NCBI GenBank assembly: GCA_039881145.1
Contig: JAYKKI010000004.1
Span: 45,568,501-45,632,500 of the forward strand
Length of the DNA stretch: 64,000 nucleotides
Reading direction: 5' to 3'
From: Druceiella hillmani
Lineage: Eukaryota; Arthropoda; Insecta; Lepidoptera; Hepialidae
Part shown: piece after piece, positions 35,088 through 48,800 of the stretch
Layout: the number at the start of each line of letters is the position of its first letter
How positions within the stretch are numbered: position 1 is the stretch's first letter
The notes under the pieces: generated by a model
The model's input: the letters and a program-made list of their open reading frames with translations, nothing else
Told to the model about the DNA's origin: nothing
Databases searched by the model: none
Made by a program: the position numbers and the translations under genes

Positions 35088-35213
35088 ATCGTATTATATT
35101 ATTATTTTTGGTCGTATTTGGAGGTTAAAATTCATTATTATGACGGAAGTACTTCCGTCATAATAATGACTTTTAACCTCCAAATACGACCAAAAATAAT
35201 AATATAATACGAT
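35088..35213. repeat. 126-bp near-perfect palindrome
   Basis: Two 63-bp arms meet without a spacer at 35150/35151 (GACGGAAGT|ACTTCCGTC). I find one mismatch (A against C, about 12 bases out from the CCGTC word). The arms carry GGAGGTTAAAA and ATACGACCAAAAA. It could be a foldback MITE or a recent head-to-head duplication. No convincing target-site duplication is visible. Confidence 0.9.
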
Positions 35214-38200
35214 GAAATTTCAAGAAATAACGCACGTCAGAAAATATGTAAAAATAACACTAGCGTAATACGTATCAAATAATAGTATATCAAAATATTG
35301 GTTAGAACGTACTTTCGGCAATTTTTTGACGCAGCTTGCAGTTGCCGCAAACTATATCGAAAAAGCTATAAATTTACGTCATAGCCTCCAAATAATATAC
35401 TATCATAGCCTCCAATAAATAGACTTCGTCACAACATGCCTCGGTCACATACTTCTTCGGTCTCCCATACCGACGCATATCACTTGATTATTTATTATTA
35501 TATAATAAGTCAGTAGTCATTTTTAATTTGCTGAACTACTTACTGATGGAAATAATATCGCTATATTAAATAGACATGTACTAAGCTTTCAAAAGTTGTT
35601 CTCAAAAAACAAATTAATAACCTGAGTTTAAACAAAAAATGTTTTGTCTCTTTCCTCTACATAGTAATTTTTAATCACCTAAAAAATAGATTCTAATCCA
35701 GGATGAAAGTCTCACATGTCTATTTCTGTGATTTAAACTATGTATAGGCAAAATTTAACGGAGATCTGGATAATTGAAGTATAAAAGCAGGACAGGTTTC
35801 CATTTATAATAATAGGTAAGATTAGGTTTCCTGATTGCATATATCCGATTCGATAGAAGTAAATAATTTTAACGCGTTCGTGCTTTTATGTGTAATAAAT
35901 ATTAAAAAAGAAAATTATAAATTTCATTTAAAAGATTAGATTATATGAAGATATTTTTTTACGAAAATACAGGCAGTTATTTAAAAATTATTTTCATCCG
36001 TTAACGGATCCTAACCGTCCTAAAATATTTTGATGTATGCTGAAAATTTTCTATTTTGATAATTTTTACTTTTCTCTTATGTTGGATTATATCATTAATT
36101 AAAATTTATAAATTTATTTATCTACCGAAAAAATTTATTATCCTTTTTTCGGTATTAATTTAATGTATTTTTCTGATACAAAATCATTAAAAATTTACAT
36201 TACTCAGCCTCACGAGTGACCGATATTTTAAAATTGTTCTTATTAAAAAATATTTGAGAAAAATAGTTTTCAAGTAATACATTGAAACCTTTTTTTACTA
36301 GAAAGTATTTTTTTATAAGTTTAAACGTAGCCGCTTTCAAAACGTAAAACTTTATTGACATACAAGAAAGAGAAAAACATACAGCCAAAGAGCCAAAGAG
36401 TTCTAACAAACAAAATCGCGTACATGTAACTGCAAGTTCATATAATTAAATGGATGGAAATTCTTATACTACAGAGATAAATAATTATGTTTAACGTAAA
36501 CTGGAAAAAATATAATTTTTCAAATATTTTTCCAGGAATCTTGCTATTCAATGTTCAGTATAAATCTAGATATTGGAAAAAATAAAGTAGTTGCAAGTGG
36601 TGCCGATGCGACAACTTAAACAAAGACACGTAGAGTGAAAGAAAGCTCGTGGATAAAAAACATAGTTATGATGAAATAAAGAGTTACTTGTCTTTCAAAG
36701 ATCACTCCTAGATTACTAACAAAATATATATGTAATATAACATGGTTAAATAATAGACAATATCAAAATGTAGACAAACCTAGCACGACCATTAAGTACT
36801 GACGTATGCAAGCTATACTAAAGACCTAATGGATGTCGAATATCGGTTCGTGCCAACAGAAGATGAAACACTAACCTTAATGTGGTACCAAGATCGCGAT
36901 GACAGTATATCTTAATTTAACATTGGCTAACTGAAAATGATTTTTTTTATTTTGATGTATGTATACATCACTAGAGACTATGTACTAGAGACATTCAAAT
37001 GGATCAAAAAGTATCCTTTTATCATTCAATTTCAATTTACTTTCCTGACATTAACTGACTAATAAACATGCCAGAGATATTGAATTTAACAAAATAATTG
37101 AAAAACAATGCTTTGAGAGGGAATATTCAATAAAAGAATTTACGTGTATCTGACTAATCTTTAACACTGACCAATATTATTAGTTTTAAAGTATTTTAGA
37201 CAAAAGAAGTCATTTAGAAAAGCAAACATCCTAAAATAAATATAATTTCAAAATTATTTTTTCTTAACTCGCGATTTAAATCTTAGCTTGAACTCAAGGG
37301 GAAAAAAATAGTCAGATTCTGAGTTAATATGCAGAACACATTTTGAAACACCGTTCACATTTATCACAAAACTTATTATTGCAGTAAGCGGACCGTGAAT
37401 ATTTTCATATTTCAATCAAATAATTTATTATCAAAAGAGAATACATCAATTCAATCACGATAAAATTCCATAAATTTAGATAGATAATGTTGATTACCAA
37501 GATAACCTTTTACCATAAAATTAATTCATGAAAACTTGTGAACTAATGATAAATAAGAATACTACACGCGAAAGAGAAACTTGAAAATTGAAATTTTAAA
37601 AATATATTCAAATCACTCCCCAACACTTAATACGTTATCATAAAATAAAGGAGCATTTACTATTTTCTGAAATCAATTTTCAATTACTTAAGTCCTGATG
37701 ACAATAAACACACATGTAAAATAATATTCAGCTTATGAAACAATTTATAAGTAAAATCCCTTCATTTAAGTGGATCTTTACTCGCGCATTTAAGTAGAGC
37801 ATTTTGGACTCGCTTAAGCAAAGTAGGCTTTTATGTGTAGTTACACATTAAAGCCAATATTTCTGTTTTTTTTTGGATCTTTCAAAAATTAAGATTTTTC
37901 TTGCCAAACTGCAGTGCATTTTCGAATTTCGTAATAATAAGGTTAAAAAGAGAACTGTTGTGAGACTTTGTTGTTAGTCCGTGTGATTATTGTTCGTGTG
38001 CCACAACTATTTTTCAAAATACTACACATGCTGTGGACTGGAAAACTAGCAGTTATGTAAGTAAATTTTCCATATCTAAGCTCGTATCAAAAGTATGGGA
38101 TAGACAAATATAATTTTCTTTACCCAGTGCGAATGGAATTTTCACAACACATTCTAAAGTTATCGTTAAATTTTAGCTGACGTAGTTTTTTATACCTTAA

Positions 38201-39510
38201 TAAAAAACTTGCATATAAAAATAAGTGATCATAGATTCGAAGTAAAAGCGCCAAAAACATTATACTTTCCTTTTTTTAAATTAAAAAAAAATACCTTTAA
38301 TTCTTTAACGTTGTTAATGCCAATGAGCCATCTCCATATATATGTTTTCCATATATACTGAAATGCATAAAAACAAGTGCCAATTTGATTTTCATATTTA
38401 CCTAAATTATTTCACGTTAATGTTTGTTTACTGTTTGATATTAAAATGTGTTCCAAACCCAACAAATACATACTTGTTTCACAGAAAATAATGTTATAAC
38501 ACAAATTTGTTCCAAAATATCCCTACAAATTTGAATTACCAAAAATGTTGAAATTTTTGTTCAATTATTTGCATACATAAGTGCGATTGTAATATGTTTA
38601 CTCACAATATACGAAAAAATATATATATCACCCTCTCTAACCACCGTTGTACTGTTGTCGAAAAATATGCAACATGGGTGATTTATCGAGAGCATGGCAC
38701 AAGCAAATTCAATAAGCTAGAATCAAACCATCTGCACTTGCTCGGATTATTAATTATCATCGAAACGCTGTTCATTAAAAAAAGACTGCTATTAATCTAT
38801 TTTCCAATATTAATCTCGACGTCTCCCGATTGTTTAAACTTCGATGAAGAAAGTTTAATAGCAATTATCCCTTTACGTATTTTTTTGAACGAAATGGATA
38901 AATTGAACGCGTAATTGTTTCTTGAATGATTATGCTAAAATACTTAATGTAGATAGACTAAAATGCTGAACTGTGCATTGAATAGGCTTCTGATAAATGT
39001 AATAAAATTGTATTCGCAAATTTGTCAGGAATTGCAAATTGCAAAATTTTTCTATACATACATAAGTGCTTAAAAGAATTTTATCTTGAACTTTTATAGA
39101 AATTTCTGCAAAGTACTAAAAATTTAGCATGAATTTTTAGTCATTAACAATAATTGGAAACTTTAGAAATAAAATATCTTGTATATAAATGACTAGGCAT
39201 TTTAAATGGATTTTACCTGAAAATTTCGATTTTAGAAGTGCTACCATTATCTTTCAAACATTTGTTTGTTGTTGAATTTTATGATGTATTTCGCATGTAG
39301 TTTAAATTACCACATCAATTATTTACCCAGTGCATTATTGCCTTTATACGAAGTATTCATATTCGGCTCGTACAAATATTAATTTCATATAAAATGTGCC
39401 ACTTGTAACACAATACCTATTGTAAACTTCCACAATAAACCAAGCAACAATTTGTACACTGTAAAAATAAATACTGAATCTATATCTCCCAGTGTTTTGA
39501 AACGAAATAT
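35214..39510. other. Gene-free interval
   Basis: No recognised gene. A short coding-like stretch (ATG 36829, stop 36913-36915, 28 codons, starting MDVEYRFVPTEDE) has good composition but no known match. A 106-codon plus-strand frame at 38594-38914 has no motif. Confidence 0.5.
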
Positions 39511-39670
39511 GTTTTGTGAATATCATTAAATGTTCAAGAGACTTCAAACTGCGATTTATAGCCGTCGTTGAGACCATTTTTTGTATGAAAGTAATTCTCG
39601 TTGCGCAAGTCCTTGTCCGAAATTTGGATATTATGTTAATGTATTATTATATTAAGTCATATCCGAAAGA
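39511..39670 (+). repeat. Dispersed repeat, copy A
   Basis: About 150 bp alignable with 41425-41590. Shared words are AAATGTTCAAG...GACTTCAAA, AGCCGTCGTTGA, GTCCTTG and TATTATGTTAATGTA. Family unknown. A 69-codon frame across it (39516-39725) is not supported as a gene. Confidence 0.55.
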
Positions 39671-40322
39671 ATCCACGTACACAAATTTTCAGACTGAAGC
39701 CTCTTTGATTGAACATTTATGTTAATCTTTGGTCTAAGCAAACATTATAACTGGCCATTCATTTACCAAGCAGCAATTTGAAGTAGGGAAAACTCGATTA
39801 AAATTCCATCACCTCACTAATTCCAGCCAGCTTCGTGGGTCATAAATATGATTTACATCGGAGAGGAAAAGCATGTATAGCTCCCTCGTTACTAGAAAGA
39901 CTAATCCGTGGTTTAAAAGCTGAACGAAAATTAAACAAGAATTCAAAAGCAAGGTTAATTATTTAATTCGTTTCATATCATGTAATCAAATATAGACAAT
40001 TAATTATGATCTGAAATAAAATTAATTCCAAATATAATTCAAATTCACGGAATTAGAATTTCGTGTTATTATAGAATTGATTACGTGTTACATATCTTAA
40101 TATTCAAGAAAATAGTTGGTATATTAGTACTTAATCCATTCGAAGCAATAAATAGGTTATTTTCTTAGAACAATTCATTTAACTGTAAAACACTCTAAAC
40201 ATTTTGCTACACGAACCTCTATATAATTCAAAATATTTCTGGAAATGTTATATGTTAAAGCTCTGTCTTTGGTATTATTTCATCGTTAATAATTTGTGCG
40301 AAAATAACTGATTAGATTGTTA

Positions 40323-40343
40323 TCTCTCTCTCTCTCTCTCTCT
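40323..40343. repeat. (CT)n microsatellite
   Basis: About 21 bp of CT repeats. Confidence 0.9.
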
Positions 40344-40514
40344 TTGAATGGACGTCACCCCAAATTTCACAATATAATTTGTGAAACCTTTTTAATACCA
40401 ACAAATATTTCATGTAATGCTACATTGATAACTTTCGTTCATTATACCCTAATCAAAGTTATTTCTAATGTATTTGTTTTCGTTTTGCTAATTGAGACTT
40501 TTCATTAAAGGATA

Positions 40515-40518
<4 letters not shown>

Positions 40519-40580
<62 letters not shown>
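40519..40580. repeat. (AT)n microsatellite
   Basis: About 62 bp of uninterrupted AT repeats. Confidence 0.95.
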
Positions 40581-40581
<1 letters not shown>

Positions 40582-41424
40582 CAAATGGAAAGCAAATTAA
40601 AGAACCTATCATATTTTCAATTTGGCCATTCGATTTCAATAATATAGAAGGTGACTTTTAGTCTAACCTAAAACCCATTAAGTACAATCCCAACTCGTAT
40701 AATTAGAGTACCGTGCTATAAATTATTTTCTTTACATAATATTAGGACATTGAAGAAAAACATTGATAGTTATCGCATTAGTTTATAATTGATTCCTATC
40801 TAAATTTCTGATTTAATATTTTCCGATTCATTGTGAAATCAACTCGTCTCCTGCCATAGAGAAGTGTTAATTTATTGTCTTAACAAATAATCTCTATTTA
40901 TATAGACTGTCATGTTAATAGTTTTCAACAGCTCCTTTATTTGATACATCCCCTTCTTTTCTTTATATATCACAAAATACTTTCCTTTTAATCCTTACAA
41001 GTAATATCGCTGGAAGATTATCAGATATTTTTAATTTTCGATATTTCTTATAACAATATATGTAGCTTATTACATGCAATTTAAAATGAGTATAATACTT
41101 ATTTTAAATTCACTTCGCCAATCTTATTTCAAATGCATTAATATTGCAGTTATCCCTTAACGTTAAAAAATACCAATTCTATAAGATAAGAAAGATCCCA
41201 ATAGAACTTTTCAAATCATCAAAAGTCAGTCAATGTCATTGCCTCTAAAATAACCAGAGACGTATTAAAAAGTTTAACATATGAATTTAACAAACTGTAT
41301 TTTAATGTAAAACGTGATGTCGGCAACTCCCACAAGAAATCAAGCATAACTTCGAAGTAAAGCCACTAATCCACGCTCTGAAAATAAGTTAAACATAAAA
41401 ACGATACTTTTAAAAATTAAATAT

Positions 41425-41590
41425 ATTTTGTAAACATTAATAAATATTCAAGCGATTTCAAATTCTGACTTACGGCCATCTTTGATCACGTTTTTTAAGA
41501 AAATGATTTTCGCAGCTCGCGTCCTTGCCCATTATTTGGGTGTTATCTTAATGTAATATTATTTATGTTAAGTGACATCGGACGGGACTG
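41425..41590 (+). repeat. Dispersed repeat, copy B
   Basis: Homologous to 39511-39670 (TAAATATTCAAGCGATTTCAAA, GGCCATCTTTGAT, GCGTCCTTGCCC, TATTTGGGTGTTATCTTAAT). It ends just before the small inverted-repeat element at 41616. Confidence 0.55.
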
Positions 41591-41615
41591 AAAATAAACA
41601 GGGATTAAAGGATAT

Positions 41616-41764
41616 AAACATTTATAGACCAAAGACCTTTATGATCCAATATTTATTTTAATCCTTCGCCAAATCGGACATTGCAACTGGTCGGTTGTAA
41701 TATCCGAATAGATCAAAATTTAGCATAAGTATTCAATCCTAAGATCTTTAGTCTAGAAATGTTT
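41616..41764. mobile_element. Candidate 149-bp MITE with 24-bp TIRs
   Basis: The left end AAACATTTATAGACCAAAGA (41616-41635) and the right end TCTTTAGTCTAGAAATGTTT (41745-41764) are inverted repeats with a few mismatches. There is no coding capacity. Superfamily unknown. Confidence 0.55.
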
Positions 41765-41834
41765 GTGTCTTTTGTTCCGCTCTTTATTTTCAATCTAATC
41801 ACATGTGGTTTAACATAATATTCCAATAATTGAA

Positions 41835-41884
41835 CATTTTTTGGATGCGTCATTAGCTAATACTATTAAGGCATCCAAAAATGT
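41835..41884. repeat. 15-bp-arm foldback
   Basis: ACATTTTTTGGATGC and GCATCCAAAAATGT pair apart from one missing base, around a centre that is itself palindromic (ATTAGCTAAT). Confidence 0.75.
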
Positions 41885-44800
41885 CTTAAAAATCCTTTAC
41901 TATTAATCTAAGACTCATATTAGTCTTATATTATTATTATTTATATTTTTAAATATGATTTAATTTTTTAATATAATTTTTTATGCCAATTAAATTTTTT
42001 ATTTTTTAAGTAAGTCCTTCATATATTTCATTTTTATTTTAAATTACTATAAAATTTGAATTTCATTTTTACTTCAATTTAACATAAAATTTGAAGTAGT
42101 GATAAAGAAACCAACTCTTATATATCATTAGAGGGAGAGAGGGAGAGGACGAAATAAGTAATCGAAAACTTTTTTAACTTTCATTATAACGGTATGCGTC
42201 AATTGAAACAATGAGCTATATGGATTCTGAAACGATTTATTTTAAAATGTATGTAAGCTAGTTCCAGAGATATTACTAAAAATGTGCACAAACTTTTCTT
42301 AGAAGCTGTTTGATGTAGAAACTTACAATTTGGCATAATTATAAATCATAATAATTAATATAATTTAATTACATGGACAATTGAAAGATCAACGCATAAG
42401 GTTCCCAAAAACAATGTTTAATTCATTCAAGATATAATAAATTTTATATTATAAATGTTCAGGTGGTGTTGTTTAAGTGTCCCAAAATATATGTCCCTGC
42501 AAAAACAAATAATCCAGTTACATTTTCGATAATACTAAAATCAAAATCACAGAAAAACATCTTTCCTAAAATTATGTCTAAAGTTTCTAAATTTAAAGTA
42601 AATTTAAGTGATGATTCTAAAGTAAGAATAAAGCGATTATTGTAAATTTTTTTAACATTTACGTGTTAAAAACAATATCTGTATTTGGAAATAATTAAGA
42701 ACCTTTCATAAAAAACCGTTATACAATTGAATGTTTGTATTGGCCTAAGTGTCAACGTATCCCTCATATGTAGAACTCGATCATCGCTCTATATAGCACA
42801 TACCCTAAATCACCGATAAACTTGTTAGACCAATGTAATATTCTAGTCGATTACTGCAATATGCCAATATTTTCATGTATTTTAAAATAATGATAACTGA
42901 TTAAATAGCTTTCCACATACATCAGTGAAACATTATAACATCACTTGCAATATCATTATCAGTAGAGTGATATATGAGACAATAACTTATTACCTTTACT
43001 GATAATAAGTTACTGTCTGACATAACGCAGAATAAGTTACAATAAATTATAAGATACAAGAAAAACCGGTCAAAGTACGATGTCTGTCAAACAGTGACTC
43101 GAAGAGAAAATGCTGTTTCGCAGAGTAAGTGATCTCTACCATTCCACGCATAAATTATTTACTTTGATCGCATTAATATATATATATATAACCAGGCACT
43201 CACGTACAGAAGATGATTCCTCAACTATGTATCAAATCGATATAGCTTATCATTCTATTTATATACAGGTGTAGGATTCTGTACTGGCATTAAGATTCTT
43301 ATTAAGATTCTTTACATCAAAAAGACAAATAAAATCCTTACAACATCATACACATATCTGTCTCTCTGTGTCATAGCCGTAGTTGACGTAGATTTCGAAA
43401 TAGTTAAGTAGATGTAGAAGAGGATTTGAAATGTGACGTGGTAATAAAACATATCAACACGCAAATATCTTAATAACGAACATTTTGTGGTTCGTTACAT
43501 GTTGTGGGGTATCGTATGATAGGGCTAATGATAAGGGTCGTGAAAATAGTTTTTTTTTCATAATTATTGAACATAATTCTTCAGATATGTACTCAAAATT
43601 ATGCAAATTAGATATTTACTCACCTAGTCTTTTCTTAAACTAATAAAGGTAAATTTATAAAAAAATGAGATTTTTAGAAGCCTTCTATTAAAACTATACG
43701 TTAGGTCTTAAAATCTTTGAAGTCTACAATACGTTTTTACGCATATGAGATAGTATATACCTGGAGAAATGTTAATATTTGTAAATGATATAATATAAAC
43801 TTCTAAACAAATTTTATAATATAAACTTCTTTAAAGGTTTATAAGTGCCTTAATATATACGACACTCTCGTAGTGTGAGCTTGACAGGTATTTAATAATT
43901 ACATTGTGAAAAATGTCTAAATAGATACTAATTATAACATCAAAAAAAGGCAAGAATTATATATAAAATATAATAAATTTAAATTTCGACGCAAGTATCA
44001 ATATTTAAACCAAAGTATACAAAGAAGTATGAAATATTTAATCCGTCAATATCTCTCACATCGTAAAATTAAACCATTTTTTCATGACAACAATTAATTA
44101 CTGCCATTGTGCTTAATTACATTTTACCGCTTATAATTTTTTATCCAGGACGGAAATATTAACTATCCATACAAACAAACTACTATTATTTATATATCCT
44201 CAATCCTATCTGGGAATGTAGTAAAAACGGCAATGGAAATGCGCTTGTGAGTGCCGCTTAATACCGACAGACGTATTTCGAGTTCACGCCATACGGTATT
44301 CATGAAAACTTTGAGATAAAATCATAAGAAGGACATCGTATTAATATGTAATTGAATTAACAAACCCCTCAAAACAATGATTACACATAGTAGTATAGCG
44401 GGGACTGTTGCTGGACGCTTTATGCCCAATGGTCTAGCTAAGTAAGCACTTGCTCGGATCTAGACTTTTTAAGTCTCTTGGATTTCTTTTGATGCGAGCT
44501 TTCCTCTGATTTAGGCCTTCTATAATTTCAAGCATATTTACGATTTATATGAGACGACATCTCTAATTTTTTTCTAAATTTTCTATTTAATACCGACTTT
44601 AATTAAATTTCGCCGAATATGTTCATTGTTTTACTTCGGGCCTAATAGTATTCTGCAAATTGTAATAACACCCAAATCAATATCCTTACTAAGCGCGTTT
44701 TTACGCTTCGTTAATATCTAGCTTTACACAATGCTAATTCGCAACAAAGAAGCGCATATACCTACACTAATGCGATAACGTTTTAGGCAAGAAAAATATA

Positions 44801-45547
44801 GCATGACAAATACGTATAGATATGCTCTATCCGTTGTGGGTATATGCATTGTCAACGAATTATTAGTCTCGTAGTTATTAGCGATTAAAATCTGACGGTA
44901 TTTTGTAACAAAAAAAAAATTACACAAGCCATCAATATGCTTAACTATCTAATAGACATAGAGGTCAAAAAATATCGAAGCCTCCAAAATAAATTGTTGC
45001 AAGATATTGTAAGCATAATTAAGTATAGTATTTTCAAACTGTAAAACTGTAAAACTAATCAAGGAGCTTATTGGCCAAAATCACATAAGTACTATTAAAC
45101 CCAAGGTATATCAACAGCTAAAAAACATTAACCATTCGAAACATAGCGATAATACATATCACGAATTGAGCAGTAAACTAAATTTTATTAAATGACTTTA
45201 ATAATAATTCCAGGAAAAAAATTAAAACCTAAAGGAAATGTACTGGATGTTCATTTTTCAAACAGCGATAAATGATAAAATGTTAGGAAACACTTTCTCC
45301 TCGCGTAATTTTAATTAATTGTTAAAATAGTTACCACGAAAAAAGACCAATAAAACTTAGACTTAGAAAATCCAAAAGGTATGACAACACGGCTAATAAT
45401 TGTGAATAAACCAATATTTAGCTACGAATAAATAGATTATAACAATGTGATATTATATGAGAGAATACGGTAAGAACGACAAATTGTCCATTATTTAGCT
45501 TTAATCACAGTTAACATTCTGACAGGATATCATAAATTTAACATATA
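41885..45547. other. Gene-free interval
   Basis: No recognised gene; frames at 42463-42645 and 44724-44927 have no motif. It contains a hairpin at 42978-43017 and a short (AT)n at 43171-43190. Confidence 0.5.
42978..43017. repeat. 15-bp-arm hairpin
   Basis: GACAATAACTTATTA, a 10-nt loop, then TAATAAGTTACTGTC: one mismatch in 15 bp. Confidence 0.75.
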
Positions 45548-45579
45548 CTAGTGGTCGCCCAGTGGTCGAAATTCGACCA
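45548..45579 (-). other. Helitron 3' terminal hairpin and CTAG terminus (copy 2)
   Basis: CTAG at 45548-45551 adjoins a host A/T (45547). The 8-bp-arm palindrome is at 45563-45579. This intact end shows that the CAAG of copy 1 is a mutated CTAG. Confidence 0.9.
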
Positions 45580-45834
45580 TATTTCATTTAAATTTATGTT
45601 TACCCGTTATTAAAGTTTTATACCTCTATAATCACAGATTTGGCCAAGGCTACACAGTTAATTTGTCATTTTTTTCAAACGAATTATATAACATTTAAAT
45701 AAAAAACAAATCCAAAAAATGAAGACTAAAATAAAGAAGAATAACTTTTTTATATATTTTTTATTAAAACAAAAAACCAGGCGATTAAAAAAATGCTGTC
45801 CATTGAACTTGACATACGTCTTTCGATAATTCAA

Positions 45835-48800
45835 TTAATAATATAAACTCCGTAAATGATGTTTTTGGTAAAAAACTCTTTCATCGTTTGTTAAATGTCC
45901 TTGACCATTACATTCGGTAATATAAAATCCCAATGCGTCGAATGATCGAACTCTACTTGCTGCGACGTACAATTGTCCATGTGTAAAAACTGGACGATTC
46001 AATAAAATTCCAATTTTTTTCGAATGATTGTCCTTAAGACTTATGTTATTGTCCTTAAACTTATGTCGCAAATGCTACCTACATTATTGGAAATCGAGTT
46101 CTTTGAAGGTTAAATGATAAAATCTTTCCCGAATATGATAAATTTATACGTGGAATCAAAATTATCTTATTGCGTGCGGTTTCAGTTAAAACTTCGCAAT
46201 AAATTACATTGCGATGCATAAATTTCATGCGCATTCTTATTCCATTGACTAAAAGAAGGAAGCATCCTTTGTATTTAAGTTTCTGATCAGCAAAACGATG
46301 CAATTAACTTTTAATACTAACTTGTGTGGTGGTAAACCAATAATGGTCAAAGAATTCAAAAACTCTACTGGATAGTTATTGATGTCATTGTCATCATCCG
46401 AAATTATTTTATCGTAGCTATGATATGTCATCTGTCCACCAGAAATTTGGTTAAGTGCATCAGTATTAATCAAAGTGCAATCATAATTTTTAGGTGCTAA
46501 AATAACGGAGTTCAATATATTATCTGAGAGCATGTTTTCCGAAATATTTACATACACCTCAATAATAATATTATTTTTATCTCCTATTAATTGTCAATGT
46601 ATTTCGATAATATTTTCACCAAACTGAAGAAATTGTGGGGCTTCATCATTATCAATTTTTTCCAAGAATTCTACAAATTCTATTTCATTTGGTAAGGTTC
46701 TCATATTTTGAGTGAACGTAACTTTATGAAAATAAAAAAATTCATGCCAACTTGTGACACAATTTTCAATTAAAGTTACACGAGATCCATGTGTGATAAC
46801 TGGTAAGATTTGCCGAAAATCACTGGACAGAAGTATTGTTTTCCCTCGAAATGGTTTATGTTTATCCTTTTCATCGCATAGATCCCACAATAATCTATCT
46901 ATGATTTTTAGTACTTGCAATGGGCACATAGAAACTTCATCAATAATTATCGATGTTGATGAATTTATGTAACGATCATAGTTACTATTTGCAGTAATAT
47001 TTGTTGCAGCATTTACTAAGATGAGTATAGGCAATTTAAACACATTGTGTAAAGTCCTACCTTCATGTAATAGTGTTGAAACTATGCCACTGAACGCAGT
47101 TGCAATACAAAGAAGATGAATCAAATTTAATATATGAATGATTGTTGTTTGAGTGAACGTTTTTCCACAACCTGCATGAGCGGTTAAACAAAAAAAAATT
47201 GGATCCATATGATGACACAAAACTTCATGAATCACTTGATCAATGAGATTACGGTCTTCAATATTTGCAGTTTCATAACAATCGCAAAACAGCAACTCTT
47301 GTTCTATTATATCAATAGCATTGGCTTCTTCTATTCTCCGCAAGTATGGGGGAAACGGTAAACTAAGTATTTAACATGACAAATTATGAATATTCAAAAT
47401 ATAATAAATTTCTTACAGAGCTCTATTAAAGGAAGCTTTTTTGTTGTAAAATGCTATAAAATCTTCACGAAGATATATTTTAAACTCATTCCATAACGCT
47501 AATGCATGGGATGGCACATTTAATGCACAAATATAACCAAATAAATTCCACATTTCTTTTCGTGAATGTAATTCTTTTGTTTCGTTTAAACATTCGCGCC
47601 TTTTATTATTATTTGAAGCAATTTTGCGTGCATAGCACCTTTCAACAAAAGAAATGTATGTAATTCCTTTGTATGTTCCAACATCTTCAAATGATTTTGG
47701 ACCACAGACATGTAATAAAAACAATCGTAAGTAGAAAAGTTCAATGTATTTTGGTGATACTATATACACGCGTACAATTATCTTATCACCTCCACAGCTT
47801 CTCTTCTTCCATTAGTAAATCTTCCTACACATAATGCAAAGGAATTTCAATATACTTATATTCTCCTGCTGATGGATCTGACAGATTCAAACCAAAAAAT
47901 GCTAATAATTTTGTGTGTTACATTTTCTATTGCTTGACATTCTTGCCCTTCTCGAAGTAAATATTCTGTCTACGCGGTGAATGAATATCAAATCTGACGA
48001 TAATATATAATTGGAAATGCATTGGTAATTCAAAGACGCGTCATGTAGCAATTAAAAAATTTGTAACTTCATCAATTTGTATATTTTGCCCTTTTTTATT
48101 TCTTCCTGAATCTAATTCAACAGATGCACTGTCATAGCCTTTATACGCGTATTTATACATGTATTTAACGATTTTGGCTGTAGTACATACTTCAATATTT
48201 ATATGGCAATTAAATTTTGCAAGTAAATATGGTTTATATGGTACAACGTACCGATTATCAAGGCAACTACTACGAACTTCTGCATGCGTACCATTATCAC
48301 GCCTTGTGTATAAAGGATATTCATTTAATGATTCACATCTAAATTCATTAAATCGTTTTGGATAATCTTTTATACATTTCCTAACTCTCATACATACACA
48401 ATTAGGATTAAGTACTCCGCATCATTTGTTTTACAACATATTCATGTAATGTAGGATGTGCTTGAATGTTAGAAATCTCCGCAGACACATACGCAGAGAC
48501 ATTTTATCGATATCAGTAGCAATAACAATCTTATCTTGCTCATTTAAAGTGACTAAAATATGAGCATAAGGCAATTCTCTTTTTTGAAATTCAATTATAT
48601 AAATGAGTGCTTCAACTTTACCAAAGATATTTTTTTCATAATGCCCTCAATTAATGCTTTCAATTTGGACTTGAATATAAGCACAATAATGTCAGGTCTA
48701 AAATTAGCAGTTTTACCTACACCAATATTGTTAATTTCCAGCCAACTTGGATTGCAAGTAATTGTAAGAAATAAAGAAGGCTTTCCAAAATATTGTACAA

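Noticed and set aside
38594..38914. 106-codon plus-strand frame
   Set aside because: No motif, no splice-like context, and A+T-driven composition. Its length is within chance for this amount of sequence.
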